Below, in pieces: positions 1-12,396 of a stretch of 64,000 bases of DNA; the first letter of the stretch is position 1; every line of letters begins with the position of its first letter. The notes beneath the pieces are model-generated. The model searched no databases, was not told the origin of the DNA, and worked only from the letters and a program-made list of their open reading frames with translations. The position numbers and the translations under genes were made by a program. The DNA is from Trichinella spiralis (lineage: Eukaryota > Nematoda > Enoplea > Trichinellida > Trichinellidae): assembly GCA_000181795.3 (NCBI GenBank), contig CM012954.1, positions 12,744,400 to 12,808,399 of the forward strand, given 5' to 3'.

Positions 1-1125
1 GTAAATTTTTCGCCACACCTTTTTCCGTCATTGCTTCATACAACAAAAAATTTATGTTGCAAAATGTCGGAAGAAAAATGCTGAAAGTGAAAATTAAGGA
101 AGCCAACAACAACAACAACAACAACAACAAACAAAATATGAAAAATGTATGAATATTGTATTTTTATTTTTCAATTTCAAACGACGTAAAAATTCAATTC
201 GACCAACATTCAATGCAAACCTTTTCAAGGTCAAATGAGTCGACTGTATCAACAACAGGACGACAGTAATCTCAACCGGTTGATAACTTGCTGCTGCTAT
301 TTGCACTTGACATTCATACTGTGCTCGTTTGGAGCAATTTTCAAAAATAGACACACCATAATTATTTGAATGTTTTTCTTTAAATTTCAATAGGCAAAAC
401 AGGCAAAAATAATAATTTGTATTAAAAGTATGCAACAAGTTGAAAGGTCACTTACATATGCAAATTTATACAATAATCGTAATTTTCAGCAAAACGTGAA
501 TAGAATTTCCATTCGTCAATTACAAGAAAGCAAAAGAAAAAGTAACGAATGACTTTATTAACTACAAGCAAAATATATACGTTTATAAAATATTATAAAT
601 TTGATAATTTTTGTTTCAAAAATTATACATTTTTTTAATTTTTCAATGCATAAAAATTATTCAAAAAACAAACAAAAATAGCCGAGGGTTTTTAATAATG
701 CGTATCATGCTATGTAGTAAAATAAATAAATAAATAAATAAATACGTCATCAATTTCGAAGCTTCCGTGATGTTCGGCTTCAGAATAATGAACAAGCACT
801 GCTTTTATATATATATATAATCCTGGTGTACACCAGCTACTGGATTGCACCGTAGATGCAGTCGGCTCTGAACTTTCGGTATTAGTAGAAAACAGACCCG
901 TTGAAATTGTGGTTTGTAACATGCAGAAAGATAGATGAACTGAAACTACGCCCAACATTTTACCCTGTTCAAAGGCAAAAACGGTATTTCATAACAAAAC
1001 GTTAGTAGTAAAAAATCTACAGAATATGCAAAGTGTACCACGAAAAATGTACATAATAAAAGGGGAAAAATGGAAATGAAATTTGTCATTAAAAAAATTC
1101 TAAATAGAAAGTAGCAATTTCTTCT
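1..1125. other. Non-coding stretch downstream of the Kelch gene
   Basis: I see no convincing exon here. The stretch is AT-rich and contains an (AAC)n microsatellite at about 102-130, an (AAAT)n run at about 718-744 and a short TA run near 808-821. Part of it is the 3' UTR of the minus-strand IVNS1ABP-like gene. A minus-strand open frame at 710-958 has a hydrophobic start followed by a Ser/Thr-rich stretch, but it has no splice context or family match that I recognise. Confidence 0.5.
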
Positions 1126-2965
1126 TCATTTGTACTTTTTCCATTCTGAATCGCCTGAAATAAAAATTTTAATAATCATAATTCGTACGACAATAATTTT
1201 TTTTAATCAAATGAACAAGCTGAAAAATTGAATGAATAAAAAAAATTGACCTTCGGCATAGGATTCGATGCTGCTGAGAAATGAATTTCCATCAAAGCCA
1301 CCGATAACAATCAAATGAGAATTGACGTCGACAAGGCGGGCGTTTGCTCTCGGGGTACGCATACTTTGGCCAGTATTCCAGACGCTGTTTTCATCGTCCA
1401 AATCGATAAATTCCACCGAATCCAATATTCCAACACCATCGCAACCACCAACCACGAACAGTTTTCCTTAAAAAATGAAATTTAAATTTGAAAAAAAAAC
1501 ATAATTACATTTTTATATATAAAACAGTTTTTTAATTGTGAAATCTATTCAATGGAACAATAGCAATCGTACCGTTCATGACGGCGGCACCACAAGCACG
1601 TCTTGGAGTGGTCATTGGTGCAATCATTGTCCACTTGTTCGACGCTGGGTCGTACACTTCAACAGTATTCAACTTCTCCCATCCATCACAACCGCCTATC
1701 ACATAAATTTTTCCATTGTATACAGCACACCCAGCTTCAGCACGTCCTGAAAATTCAAAATGGAAATAAACAAACAAACAAACAAACAAACAAACAAACA
1801 AATAAACACTTAATTGAATTCAACGGGGCCACTGTACGCCAACAATTGTTCCCCGAATCATACTGAAGACATTCTCGAATCGCATCACCGCCGCTCCAAC
1901 CGCCCAAACAGTACAAAGTGTCCAAATATGCTACAGCTTAATTTGAAAAAAACCAACAACAATGATTCGAAAAATACCAATAAAAAAATAAAAAATCATC
2001 ATCAACTGCATACCTGCATTTGATCGAGCCGATGGTAAATTGGCTAAACGTTTCCATTTGTTTCCATTATTCAATTCTTTGCCGAAGACAATCATCTCTA
2101 CAGTGTCCAAATCATTGCTACCATCCGAACCACCGACAATGTAAATCTACGAGATTTTAAAATTTAAATTTAAAAACAAAACAAAAAAAGAAACTCACTT
2201 CATTGCCAGAAGCGGCTGCATTAAATCTGCCTCTTTCACAAGTCATGCTTATGTAGTCGGTCCATTCGTTGTTCGTCACGTCGTAACATTCTGTACTTTT
2301 CAAACATTCTGCTCTGTTATAACCACCTGAAATTTTAATTGAAAATATTTCAACAAAGCAAAACATCACCGTTAGCAGCAAAAAAAATACATTTAGTTAG
2401 CATAATTGAAAACAAGCAGCAAATTTATAATAAAAAAATACCAAGAACAATGATGTAATTGTCGACCACTACAACGCCGAAAGCGCAACGGGAAGCGGCC
2501 ATTTTTTCGAGACGTTCAGCAACCAAAATTTCCCCATTCGCGACGCTGTTGTTCACGTGACTAGCAAGATGAATGCTAACCACGACCAAATGCTTGTGAA
2601 TGACAAACAAGCCAGTAAAATTATGCTCTGAAAATAAAGAAAAAAATACCACCAATAAATATTGTTGAACACTGTCGAATTTTATAATTACGACCAGTAG
2701 CAGCAGCAATTCAAAAAAAATCAAATTAGCAATAATACTTCATAAGCAGATGGAACTAGCTAAGCAGAACAAACCAACTGCTTACTAAACGTCTCAGGAT
2801 AAATAACCTGTAGTCTTGTAGAGAGTGACAATTTTCCATTCGATTTCTTCGTGATCGCTGGATACAGAAATCAAACTATCAGCAGAAGTATGTCTTACGC
2901 TGGATGATTTTCTCGATGAAGTTGCTAAAAAGGAAGATAAATTGAAAAATAAAAAAAAACAATTT

Positions 2966-2996
<31 letters not shown>

Positions 2997-4965
2997 CATG
3001 ATGCATGTTTGTGAGAATTAAATCGGCCATTGGCATGCTTGTAATCTTGGACTAAATCGCAAGAGCCGACTGAAGACGAATCATCCACTTCGAAGCAATC
3101 ACGAAGTGTCCAATCATTATCAACATAAAATACGAATGTCTGAAAGAAAAAACAAAATATACAAAAAACAAATAAATACAATGCAGTGTACCTGGTTAGC
3201 AATGATGTCGGTACGAAATTCCATGTGCGACGGAAGTTCTTTGACCAAACATTGAAACCAACTCAACAATTGGTCGCCGAACAATTTTTCATTAAATCTA
3301 CTCCAATCCAAACACTGCTTCTCTAGATGAATAATTGTCGCCTGGAAATTTATTAATTTATTATTCATTTTTCAATCGTAAACAACTTACTTGCACATGA
3401 GGCAGGGAACTGAATTCTTTGCTTTCTTGCATTATTTGGGCGAAATGCTTTTCGATATAGTCGTCAACTTTCGCAGCAAGTAAATGATCGTTTATTCGAT
3501 TAGCGCAACGTCGAGTGCCTGGAATTTAAATTTTACGAATATTCTCTTCTCAAACAAGACAACGTCAGACAAAAAAAATAGAAGAAAATATTTTTCAAAA
3601 AGCCATACTTATGCAGTTTTGTATGCAAAGATTTTCGGATAAATATTTGGCGCAAACCTTGGCCAGAGAGTCGACATGCAACAGACAAGACAAATCGTAC
3701 AAGGCGGTCACTTTTTCTTTCGGTAAGCGTAAGCTAAATTGATATCAATTAGGATTTTAAAAAAAAAAACTGTACTAATTATTTTCATAGTTTCAGTAAA
3801 TTAATAACTGACAATAAAAATAATACAAAGTAACGAATATTTACATTTTATAATTATTTATTAGTTTGAATTAATTTTTCATTTTTATTCAATTCGAAGA
3901 AAGTCAATAATAATAAACTTCATTTTCTACCGTAATCGCGTTCAGTTAAAGTAAGAATTATTGACAACAGACAACCGTAAAGCAGGTAATCAAACCATTC
4001 CAAGCGATAAGTAGGCACATTAATATTCGTTCAAATATTGAAAGTATTCAATGATAACAATTATGCAACTTATTATTATTATTAAATTCTGCTACAGTTC
4101 TAGCTAGACTGAGGTGGTGGTAGCTGATAGCTTGAAGAAAACATTGAAAATTACTTTCCTCTGCGTCAGTTTGATTGATGGATCAACATTCAGTGGGAAA
4201 AACAATTTTTAACGTGCTTTACAAATTAATTAACAAACCACCAGATCCCTCCCACCGTGCTACTACTACGTAGCGAAGTGTTTGAACGCGATAATTAAGT
4301 GAAATAATAAATGAAGTTTGATTTTGAAAATTTGCTATTGGAATTTCGGAATAGAAAACAAATTTTCTGTCTCATTACCTTCCTCTGTAAATATATCCAA
4401 CCAGGGCTTCCATGCAGTCGTAGTCGGCATGGGGAAAGTCGAGAAAAAGTCCACGTTCGTTGCGATAGACGCTTGCACAACAAGAATTGTGCATTGGAAA
4501 AGAATCGGCACTGGTCAAGTGTAAACTGTGACTACCGTTATCCGAATCATAAGTGGAATTCGACGAAAAGCTTCTGTGCTTGAATTTGGAATGGGATGTG
4601 ATCAGTTCGCCAATCACCCCACCGGCAGAAGCCAAAACTACACAATGAGCGTGAATTTCTCTGTTGTTGACAATGATAAACACGTCGCAGAGTTCTCCAT
4701 TTTGTCGAAGTATGCTCAACCAGCGGAGCAAATCATCCTGAAATATTTTGATAATATTTTTTTTCAGTGTAAAATATTCAAATACTACGAATACTTTGTG
4801 TTTATCATTGTAGAATATCAAATCGGAACTTCGATTTCGAAAATGGCTATCTTCGTCTTCAATCAAGCTGCTGCACGCGCTGCTAGTGGAATTTGTTCTC
4901 GACAAAGCCGAACTGGACATGGACATGCTACGCAAACTTTCACCGGCGGCATTCAGAAGCATCAT
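1126..4965 (-). CDS. IVNS1ABP: IVNS1ABP-like BTB-BACK-Kelch protein
   Basis: This is an adaptor of the BTB-Kelch class, which generally recruits substrates to CUL3 ubiquitin ligase or binds actin. The ortholog call rests on the Kelch blades, for example GGYNRAECLKSTECYD, the run ending TMIAPM and the GGFDGNSFLSSIE blade, which follow the vertebrate IVNS1ABP order. Exons as read: 4795-4965, 4379-4737 (BTB), 3609-3733, 3391-3518 (BACK), 3192-3341, 2998-3139, 2808-2924, 2442-2627, 2199-2326, 2014-2146, about 1810-1930, 1573-1746, 1251-1466 and 1126-1154. The last exon gives a short tail ending EWKKYK. The N-terminus is Ser-rich before the BTB domain, whose first part reads LCDVFIIVNNREIHAH. The 57-bp first intron is a multiple of three. 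All junctions keep phase except 1810/1746, which is off by one base. Start: the first ATG of the Ser-rich exon; the true 5' end is not certain. Confidence 0.88.
1767..1806. repeat. (AAAC)n tetranucleotide run in Kelch-gene intron
   Basis: About nine AAAC units fill most of a short intron. The same repeat recurs shorter at 12267-12284 and near 39866-39882 (as GTTT). Confidence 0.9.
2969..2992. repeat. (TA)n microsatellite in Kelch-gene intron
   Basis: Twelve or so TA units inside the intron between the exons ending at 2998 and starting at 2924. Confidence 0.9.
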
Positions 4966-6296
4966 CTCTTTTCCTCATATTCCAACCGAAACGTCAACGT
5001 CAACAATTAATTATTGGACACCAACTTGTGAGACGCAAATAACTTGAAAATCTTCTGGTAAACAACTTAGTAAAATGTGAAAAAAAAACGCGAAAAGAAA
5101 AAAGAAAACTGCAAAAACAGAACCGCGATTATTCAAACTTTTTACGCGAAATTGGAAAAACAAACAAACGAACGGGAAAACTGCTCGAAAAGGAATAATT
5201 TGAATTTGCTAACAATTACGAAACAACGCTAGTCGATTAAAGAATTGGAAAAGTTCACAACGACCAACAAGAACAACAATGCAGGTACATTGAAATTATC
5301 GAACATCTCTGGTGGCTAACTAGAAAATGAAACGTCAGTAAGAAGGCTGGCTAATCTATCAATTCCATGTCAACGCCCACTCGTGCGAAGAATAAATCAA
5401 AATGTACAGTAGGATAAAAACAAGCAAGTACAATCGAAGAAAAACAACAAATTGAGTCTAATGCAAATGCAATTAATTGATTGTGGTATTTGAAAAATTT
5501 TATTTTTTCACCTTATACATGTGCGATGTGAAATTTAAAAATGACGACAAAGCAGAAATAGCAAAAAAAAGACAGAAAAAATTGGCTAAATAATTGATTC
5601 GATTGTTGGTTGGAGTGGTGGAAATTTCAACGACAAATTGTTTGACCTGTTTTTCATTTTTTCAAATCTTGCTTCAGGTTTTATTTCGACGGTGAGCAGG
5701 AAAAAAAAGATTGCATTTTTCAGAGAGAAACGTGAAAAAAAAAGTTGAACTGTTCGACTGTTGTTGAGAACAGCAGCAAAATTTGAATTTTCAAAAAAAA
5801 AACTGGTGCAAGTTCAAAAAGTCAACTGAAAATAGCAAAGTGGTCAAATATTTGCATAAAGTTGTCGACAATCGTTGCAATTGTGATCGACGTGAACAAG
5901 AAGAAGAAGAAGAAGAAGAAGAAGAGGTTAAAAAAAACTGTTCTGCCCACCTTCACAGCTTGAAAAGTGTTGAACGAGAACATTTTTCATGGATGAAAAA
6001 GAACAAACAGTCGAAACCAGTGCGAAATGAACAACAGTAAAACAGTATACTAAGACAAAGATAGAATAGGAAGAAGAAGAAGAAGAAGAAGAATAGAACC
6101 GCCACCATCAGAAATTTAAAGCGCTACAAGAAAGTTTGACCGTGGAATAGAAGAATAAAAGTGAACAAAATGTCGAATCAATTAGACAGAGAACAAACAA
6201 ACACACAAACAAATAATAATAATAAAAGGAAATCACAACCACCGCCCACCACCGGTCGAAAGCCTTTCCCCTTAATTTCACTTCAATGTGCACTCT
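4966..6296. repeat. Intergenic region with (GAA)n microsatellites
   Basis: No defensible gene. It separates the 5' end of the Kelch gene from the 3' end of the TFIIIA-like gene. GAA runs lie at about 5899-5927 and 6071-6093. The plus-strand open frame 5783-6040 owes its poly-Glu to the microsatellite and has no other protein-like signal. Confidence 0.6.
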
Positions 6297-8602
6297 TCAA
6301 CCGTTTTCACTCATGCGATTCATCGACTGCAGCCCAGCGAAAAATTTCACAGTTTCCAAAACGGACAGACTTTTGACGTGGATCTTCTTCATGTGCTGCT
6401 GCAGGGATGATCTGCAGGCGAAAGTTTGCCCGCATCCCGACTCTTCGCAAACGTACGGCTTCGAACCGGTATGGGTGTTGTTGTGGTCCATCAGCTGCAC
6501 TAGGCTTCTAAATTTTAGCCCGCATCCTTCCACCAAGCATTCGTAAAGGCGCCTCGGCTTGCCTTTTTTCCCTTCGTGCATCCGCTGCACGTGTCTGGTC
6601 AAGTAGCGAGCTATGGCGAAGTGCTTGCCGCAGTTTGGGCATTCGAAATGCAACTCTTCCCTAAGCAGACTGTTCTCTTTTCTCTGGTCCACTAATTTAT
6701 CCGCGTGATTTTCCTACAAAATCAAACATCTTTTCGCCCAGTGCTAATATATGCATATATATAAATATAAATATATATAAATATATATATATCTATATCT
6801 ATCAGGGCGTGACAGTTTTCCTTTCGCCCATTACTTAGCCTCCGCATGATAACACACACACACACACACACCCAATGGTCATCACACTGCTGACACAACC
6901 TACGATGCGGTTGTAAGTCGAAAATCTGGACTGTTTTCACAGTAAAACACATTCCAGCTCGACCATCAACACAGCAATCAATGCCACGCAGATCTGACGG
7001 GATGCGCTTCTCTCTTTGTAGGCAATCAATTCAGCTCGAACATGAAGACCACTGGAACACAAGTCGACAAAAACGAAAAGAAAAAGAAAAAAAACAACAA
7101 TTAAATTAATAAATCAATTTGGAAAATGAAAATCCGGTTGTTTTCCAATCAAACAAGCACTGGCCGAGCAGCATGCAGGCACTAGCTCGCCAGCTACTAT
7201 TGAACAGACAAAAAATTGAAAAGCCTACAATACAACTCCACCTTAGCTGAGTTGTGATCTTATTTTTGTCAGCACTTGGTTGCTGTTGTAAAAGCTGCCT
7301 GTCGTCCGCTTCGATACATACTTGCCATAAAGTTTCAGAGCAAAATTTTCCATATCAATTTCAAATCACCTTACACATACACAGAGAAAGGAAATTTCAC
7401 TTTTTCAAACAAACAAACAAGCAAACAACTGTCTGACTTTCCTATTTTATTGTCGCCGAAACAAAAACTTTTTGAAATGATACAAACTGATTTTCAGGCT
7501 AGTGCAATCAATCAATACCGTGCAACCGTGTAAAGCAAGAACAACGCACAGGTTAGTACAGTAAAATTGAAGCGATTCAAATCAGAAACCGATTTCACAT
7601 GCTCCGGTCCGCTTAAACTCATAGCCCAAAAAAGAAAAAACAATTTCTTGCAAGCGATCCATTATAATACGAAATAGCGAATGACAAATCAGCCATCTAA
7701 CACAGTTGGTTCGGTTGCTGTTGTTGTTGTGATGGTATTTTTCAAGTACTCTGAGAGAGAATCTGAGAAAAGCAACCAGCAAGCACTGTGCTTAGAGATT
7801 TCAAAGAAAAAAAAATCAAAAATAAGAAAACAGCCCAGCCACACCACCAAACATGCTTGTTAATTCGAAAAGTGAACGTCGGCACATACTGTACAGTGAT
7901 TTAGAAAACAACCTGATTTTCATTTTGTTTACCCGTTGAACTGTAATCCAAATGCTAGCAGTGAGAAAAGTGGTAAAAATTAAAAGTGAAAAAGAGATCT
8001 TGTCATTGAGAAAAATAATCCGAGACAGTTCAGCTGAGAAAAAGCGGAGAATCTGAATTAGCATACTGGAACGTAATCCAACTTACCTTCACATGCCTGG
8101 CCATGGCACTCTTGGATACCTTACGTGTGCAACCGGGCACTGGACACTGGATAAAATTTACGTGAGAGCGTAGATGTCTTCTCAAACATTGGCGCTGGGA
8201 GAACGTTTTGCCGCACTCGGTACAATCCAACGGCAACGGATGCACCTTGGCCACGTGCTTGCGCAGTTCGTTGTATTTCTGAAAAGTCCTCTTGCACCCC
8301 TCACGCGAACACTTGTACCCTTCGTGGACTTTCTCATGTTTTTTCCAACTGCCGCGCGACTGGAACCGTTTTCCACATACGTTGCACCTGTAATCCCCGT
8401 GCGCCGAACGCACGTGGTCGCGGCAGAGTTTTTTGCTCTCGAATACTTTCAAACATCCGCTCTCTGGACAAATGTATTCGGTCACATATGGGCCAATGTT
8501 GTGCACATTGTGCAAGTGCTTCTTCAGCAAAATTTGGTTGCCAAATAGTTGACAACAATCTTCGACCCAGCATATCCACTGTCCATCATCACTACGTGAC
8601 AT
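6297..8602 (-). CDS. GTF3A: TFIIIA-like nine C2H2 zinc-finger protein
   Basis: The predicted protein is 310 aa from two exons (8087-8602 and 6297-6713) joined in phase across a 1.37-kb intron. I count nine C2H2 fingers in sequence, six in exon 1 and three in exon 2; finger 6 straddles the junction. Nine fingers with several long C-x4-C spacings and a short basic tail are the hallmark of TFIIIA, which binds the 5S rRNA gene internal promoter and 5S RNA. The length is slightly below the vertebrate 344-365 aa. Finger spacing is irregular, with no perfect TGEKP linkers, again as in TFIIIA. A TTCATAG acceptor-like motif lies 4 nt before the ATG, supporting the start and suggesting trans-splicing. 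The assignment to TFIIIA rather than another nine-finger protein is inference from finger number and layout. Confidence 0.8.
6715..8086. repeat. Large TFIIIA intron with microsatellites
   Basis: This intron of 1.37 kb holds a TA-rich run at about 6749-6797 and an (AC)n run at about 6852-6872. I see no nested gene. Several open frames of 60-85 codons occur on both strands but lack any family motif or consistent splice context. Confidence 0.6.
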
Positions 8603-8760
8603 GTTTCTATGAACAAACGGTTCAATTGTTCAAATTTGAAATTCAAATTCAAAAAACACATGAAACACAGTAAAAGAGAAAAGTAGAATAGACGGCTTTT
8701 GACCACCAAATTGAACACAACAACAAATATGATAAACATTTATCATTCAACACTGTTCAT

Positions 8761-8784
8761 TAAATAAATAAATAAATAAATAAA
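8761..8784. repeat. (AAAT)n microsatellite
   Basis: Six or so AAAT units lie in the short space between the TFIIIA-like and CLASRP-like genes. The rest of 8603-8972 is AT-rich, and I see no gene in it. Confidence 0.85.
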
Positions 8785-8972
8785 TTTATGTATATTTAAA
8801 ATGAAACAAACGAATGAATGTGAATCAATTTAGCAAGAACATCATTTGTATGATGTTGTCTTCTTTTGAAAAAACATTTCTCTTCCTCCATTGGCATTGG
8901 CATCATCAACTGCCCCGGCTAAACAAAAATAAGAAAAAAAAATATACATATATAAATGGAAACTGTCTACGT

Positions 8973-11900
8973 CTACCTGGATAAAGTTGAATGGCGATGT
9001 CGAACACGGCGTCTGTGATTTCTGCTGCGCTTTTTCGACCTCGAACGATCACGTTCCCCGCCATAATACAGCCGATCTCTTAATAAATAAACAAACAAAC
9101 ATTTTTTTAATATCAAAAATTCCAATTCAAACAAAAATAATCAAATAAAAAATTCAAACTGTTTTCTTCGAAGCAAAGACATCTCGCGAATATGTTCCTC
9201 CCTTTCCTGAAATATACACATTCAAACGAACGACAATATAATTTCGACCAATAAAAAAAAATATATACATACCATTCTCTCACGACGCCTTTCTTCTCTT
9301 TTCATTTTCTCCTCTTCTTGATTACGAGCAACTAGAAAAATTAAAACAATCACAATTTAAGCGTATTAATAATAAAGAAAACCAAAGTTTCATTCTTCCT
9401 CTTACGCATCTTTCGCAACGCTCGCTGCGTTCTCATCTTCAACAATTCCGCACCAGTCGGTTTTGTATTTTTCTTATTAAAAAAACCATATTCAAATTTG
9501 GCATTCAAATAAAAAAAGACAGAAAAAAGCACTCACTTTCGAATGGTCATCATTTGTTACCACATTAGCGACATTCTTTGCATTCCTGAAAGACCAATTT
9601 TAAATAATAGTATTATAATAATAAAACACTAAAAGTTACATAAATTCACGTTTCGTTCTCCTCAAACGACGTTTTGTGTTCTCCACTTCTCGTCGTTCTT
9701 TTTCAGAATCACTCATACTTGAATGAATACTGAGAATTGATGCATCCGACTGTTGGCTACCGTGTGCCCTCTCTTCACTGTACAACTGCACATTATTTGA
9801 ACTTATTCTGCTGCCAGTCGTCTGTACACTTGAAGATCGACTATTTCTGCTTAGACCACTTTTAGCACTGGCACTGTGGTGACTAGCATCGTCACCACTA
9901 CTACAACTCTTCTTTGCATCATTATTGCTACCATCACCATTTGTACTACTACTAGTAGTAGTAGTACGACTCCTACTCCTCCTAGTGTTGCTTCTGTCAC
10001 TACTCGTACTACAACTGTAGCTTTTACGACGATGACGATTTCTTCTTGTGTGTCGTGAACTCGATAATATCCTGTGTCGACGACGCCTCTTGGAATGCGA
10101 CTTCGACTCGACATCTGAGCTGGATGCATAGCGTCGCCTGCGATGATCACGCCTGCGACGATAATTGTTCGAACTATCTTCGCTTGAAGTTGAATGGAAA
10201 ATTTTCTTCTTACATTTCGACCGACCACCGCTTAAAATACAAAATTACCAATTAATTATTATCCAAAACAATTAATTATTTTCAAAAAAAAATAAAGAAA
10301 ACTCAAAGCTGACAGACAATTGAAAAACTGATTTAACCAAATGACATCAACAAAGTTTAAAAGTTTAAAATTATACCAACTGAATGTACATAGCTTGCAA
10401 TCAATCAACAGAAAAAATAAATAAATAAACAAACAAATTTATCCGCATGATAACATAATATTATCACACAAAACACACACACACACCCTCGTGATTTTTT
10501 TTGTTTGATTGATAACTAAAAATTCCTATATTGATTGCGAAAAAGGTATATATATTTACTGACTGGAACCGTTCCTTGTGTGGACCTGCAACGTCGAAAG
10601 GCGATTTCAGTTTCGCCTTCGCCTTTGCCGGCATTTTCTGCGGTGACTCGCCGCCGAAGCTAGTAATAAACGTCACTTCCCCGTTGCTGGAACTGTGACT
10701 CGACGACGACGAGTTACTGTAATCGGAATCGGCTAACTGCAGTGACGGTTCTTCTTTGCGAAGCATGCTTCAAATTATTATATTTTTTCAAAACAAAAAC
10801 ATATTTTAAATAATAATCATTTTTAAAAAAAAAGAATCAAAAATCAAGCATGCCTCAGTGGAACAGCAACATGGCCACGTATTCTGAGTCGCAGTTCTTT
10901 CAAACGTTTCCTTTCCCGCCTCGATGATTTGCCCTGGATGTATTGGTTTCAAAAAATTATCACATTCTATTCCAATAAACATGAAATAAAATCCTACACT
11001 CAACGGATCTTGTTCTTCTCTTAAAATATCTGAACTGTGAACTTCTTGTCGTTCGATCTCATCCTGTCTGAGAAATCTGTTTGTTGAAAATATTGACAAA
11101 AAAATTATTGCATTCAATTTTGCAAATTTATAAAAAGTACTACTACTTTGCAAAATCGCCAGGCTTTATGTGATATCGAGCACCGAGTCGGTCCAATTCG
11201 AGAATATCTTCTTTTGTCAGTTGATTGATATCCAAATGTACATCTGAAAAGAAAAAAAACAAATTATTAAAATTTCAGCTATTCCATTCTTATTATATGG
11301 CTGATTTAAATTGAAACAATACCAAATTCTTCCCCTTTCAATTCATCCAAATCTTCCTCATCACTGCTCAGTTGACTAACAGATGGCTGTTTATTTATGG
11401 ATTCGTTCCAAGGCTTTGCTTTGGCCGTATCGGTGCACAATTCCGTGCTATCTTCATAACTGTACCCTATAGCGGCACGTTCGGGTGCAAGTTGCCTTGA
11501 ACAGATAAAAAAAAATTAACATGTGCTGATAAGCTGATAAGCTCACTTTTTCTTCGCTTCTTCTCGCTTGACCACTGAAGTTATCACTGAACTACCGAAA
11601 TGTTCTTCCATGTACATTTGCTTCAAGAAATGTTCCTCTGGAACTGAAAAACAATACAAATTAATAGATCAATTTATTAATTCGCATAATACTGACCTTT
11701 CAAAAAGTCGTTGATGACCAAAATTCGAAATCGTTCATAATTTAAATAACTGTCCATCTTTTGCGTTGTTGTAGAAGATTTTCTTTTACCCGTCGCACCT
11801 TCTTTGCTTGGCAAAGTGTCGAGATGCGCGCGCACGTCGAATCGATCGATCATCACCGACGGATTGCCCTGCCAGCGTCGCCTGAAAACAACAGCATAAA

Positions 11901-12216
11901 AATATTTCATGCAAATGACCGAGCGAAAAAAAAATTTCGTCACCAGGTGGCGGTCGCTGCGTTTGCCGCAGCCGCGTCGGCGTAAATTTTGCACGCTTCG
12001 CCGTGAATTTGCAAAAATTCCGTCGGATCTTTCTTCTGAAAGCATCAACAAACAAATCGATATTTGCTTTTTTTCTCATAATTCATAACAGCAACAACGA
12101 CAACAACTGGTTTTTACAATTTTATCATAAAAGCAGCGCCTGCGATCAGCGCGCTTTTTGTGATCAACCATAATAGAACGAATTTTCTTTTCTTGTCGAC
12201 GAGCTTCGAACCACAT
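8973..12216 (-). CDS. CLASRP: CLASRP-like (CLK-associating SR protein, SWAP family) splicing factor
   Basis: This is a nuclear SR-related splicing regulator of the SWAP family, which binds CLK kinases in other animals. The N-terminus starts MWFEARRQEKKIRSIMVDHK, the conserved SWAP N-terminal block, and continues through IDRFDVRAHLDTLP, a YNYERFR-like motif, IGYSYEDST and VTFITSFGG, all in family order. Exon 1 is 12118-12216, exon 2 is 11944-12035 and exon 3 is 11697-11881. Further exons run to about 10465-10765, then an RS-rich exon at about 9660-10235, then short charged coiled-coil exons, ending at a TAG at 8973 after a basic RS tail. In the RS exon the correct frame is Ser/Arg-rich; a long valine-rich frame at 9851-10228 is a shadow. 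A GGGTTTCAG acceptor lies 12 nt upstream of the ATG. Middle exon limits are approximate. Confidence 0.87.
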
Positions 12217-12228
12217 CTTCTCAACTCA

Positions 12229-12242
12229 CTGAAACCCGACAA
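12229..12242 (-). promoter_or_regulatory. Trans-splice-type acceptor before CLASRP
   Basis: On the minus strand a GGGTTTCAG acceptor ends 12 nt before the CLASRP start codon. The upstream gene (ataxin-3) ends only 180 bp away, with an AATAAA overlapping its stop and another about 45 nt downstream. A YAG acceptor directly at a start codon is the signature of spliced-leader addition in nematodes. A 5' UTR intron is the alternative. Confidence 0.5.
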
Positions 12243-12396
12243 CACACTTGAAACGATTATATTAACAAACAAACAAACAAACAAAATGTATAAATATGCA
12301 CGATATACATACGAATCATCCACTGAAACAACAAATCAAATGCCAAAAGTTTTATTTAAAAATAATTAAATGCAAAAAATAAAAAAAATTCTAAAT

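Noticed and set aside
5783-6040. Poly-Glu protein on the plus strand
   Set aside because: The acidic run is a GAA microsatellite translation; no splice context or homology.
9851-10228. Valine/isoleucine-rich 125-residue open frame
   Set aside because: It is an out-of-frame shadow of the Ser/Arg-rich exon of CLASRP.
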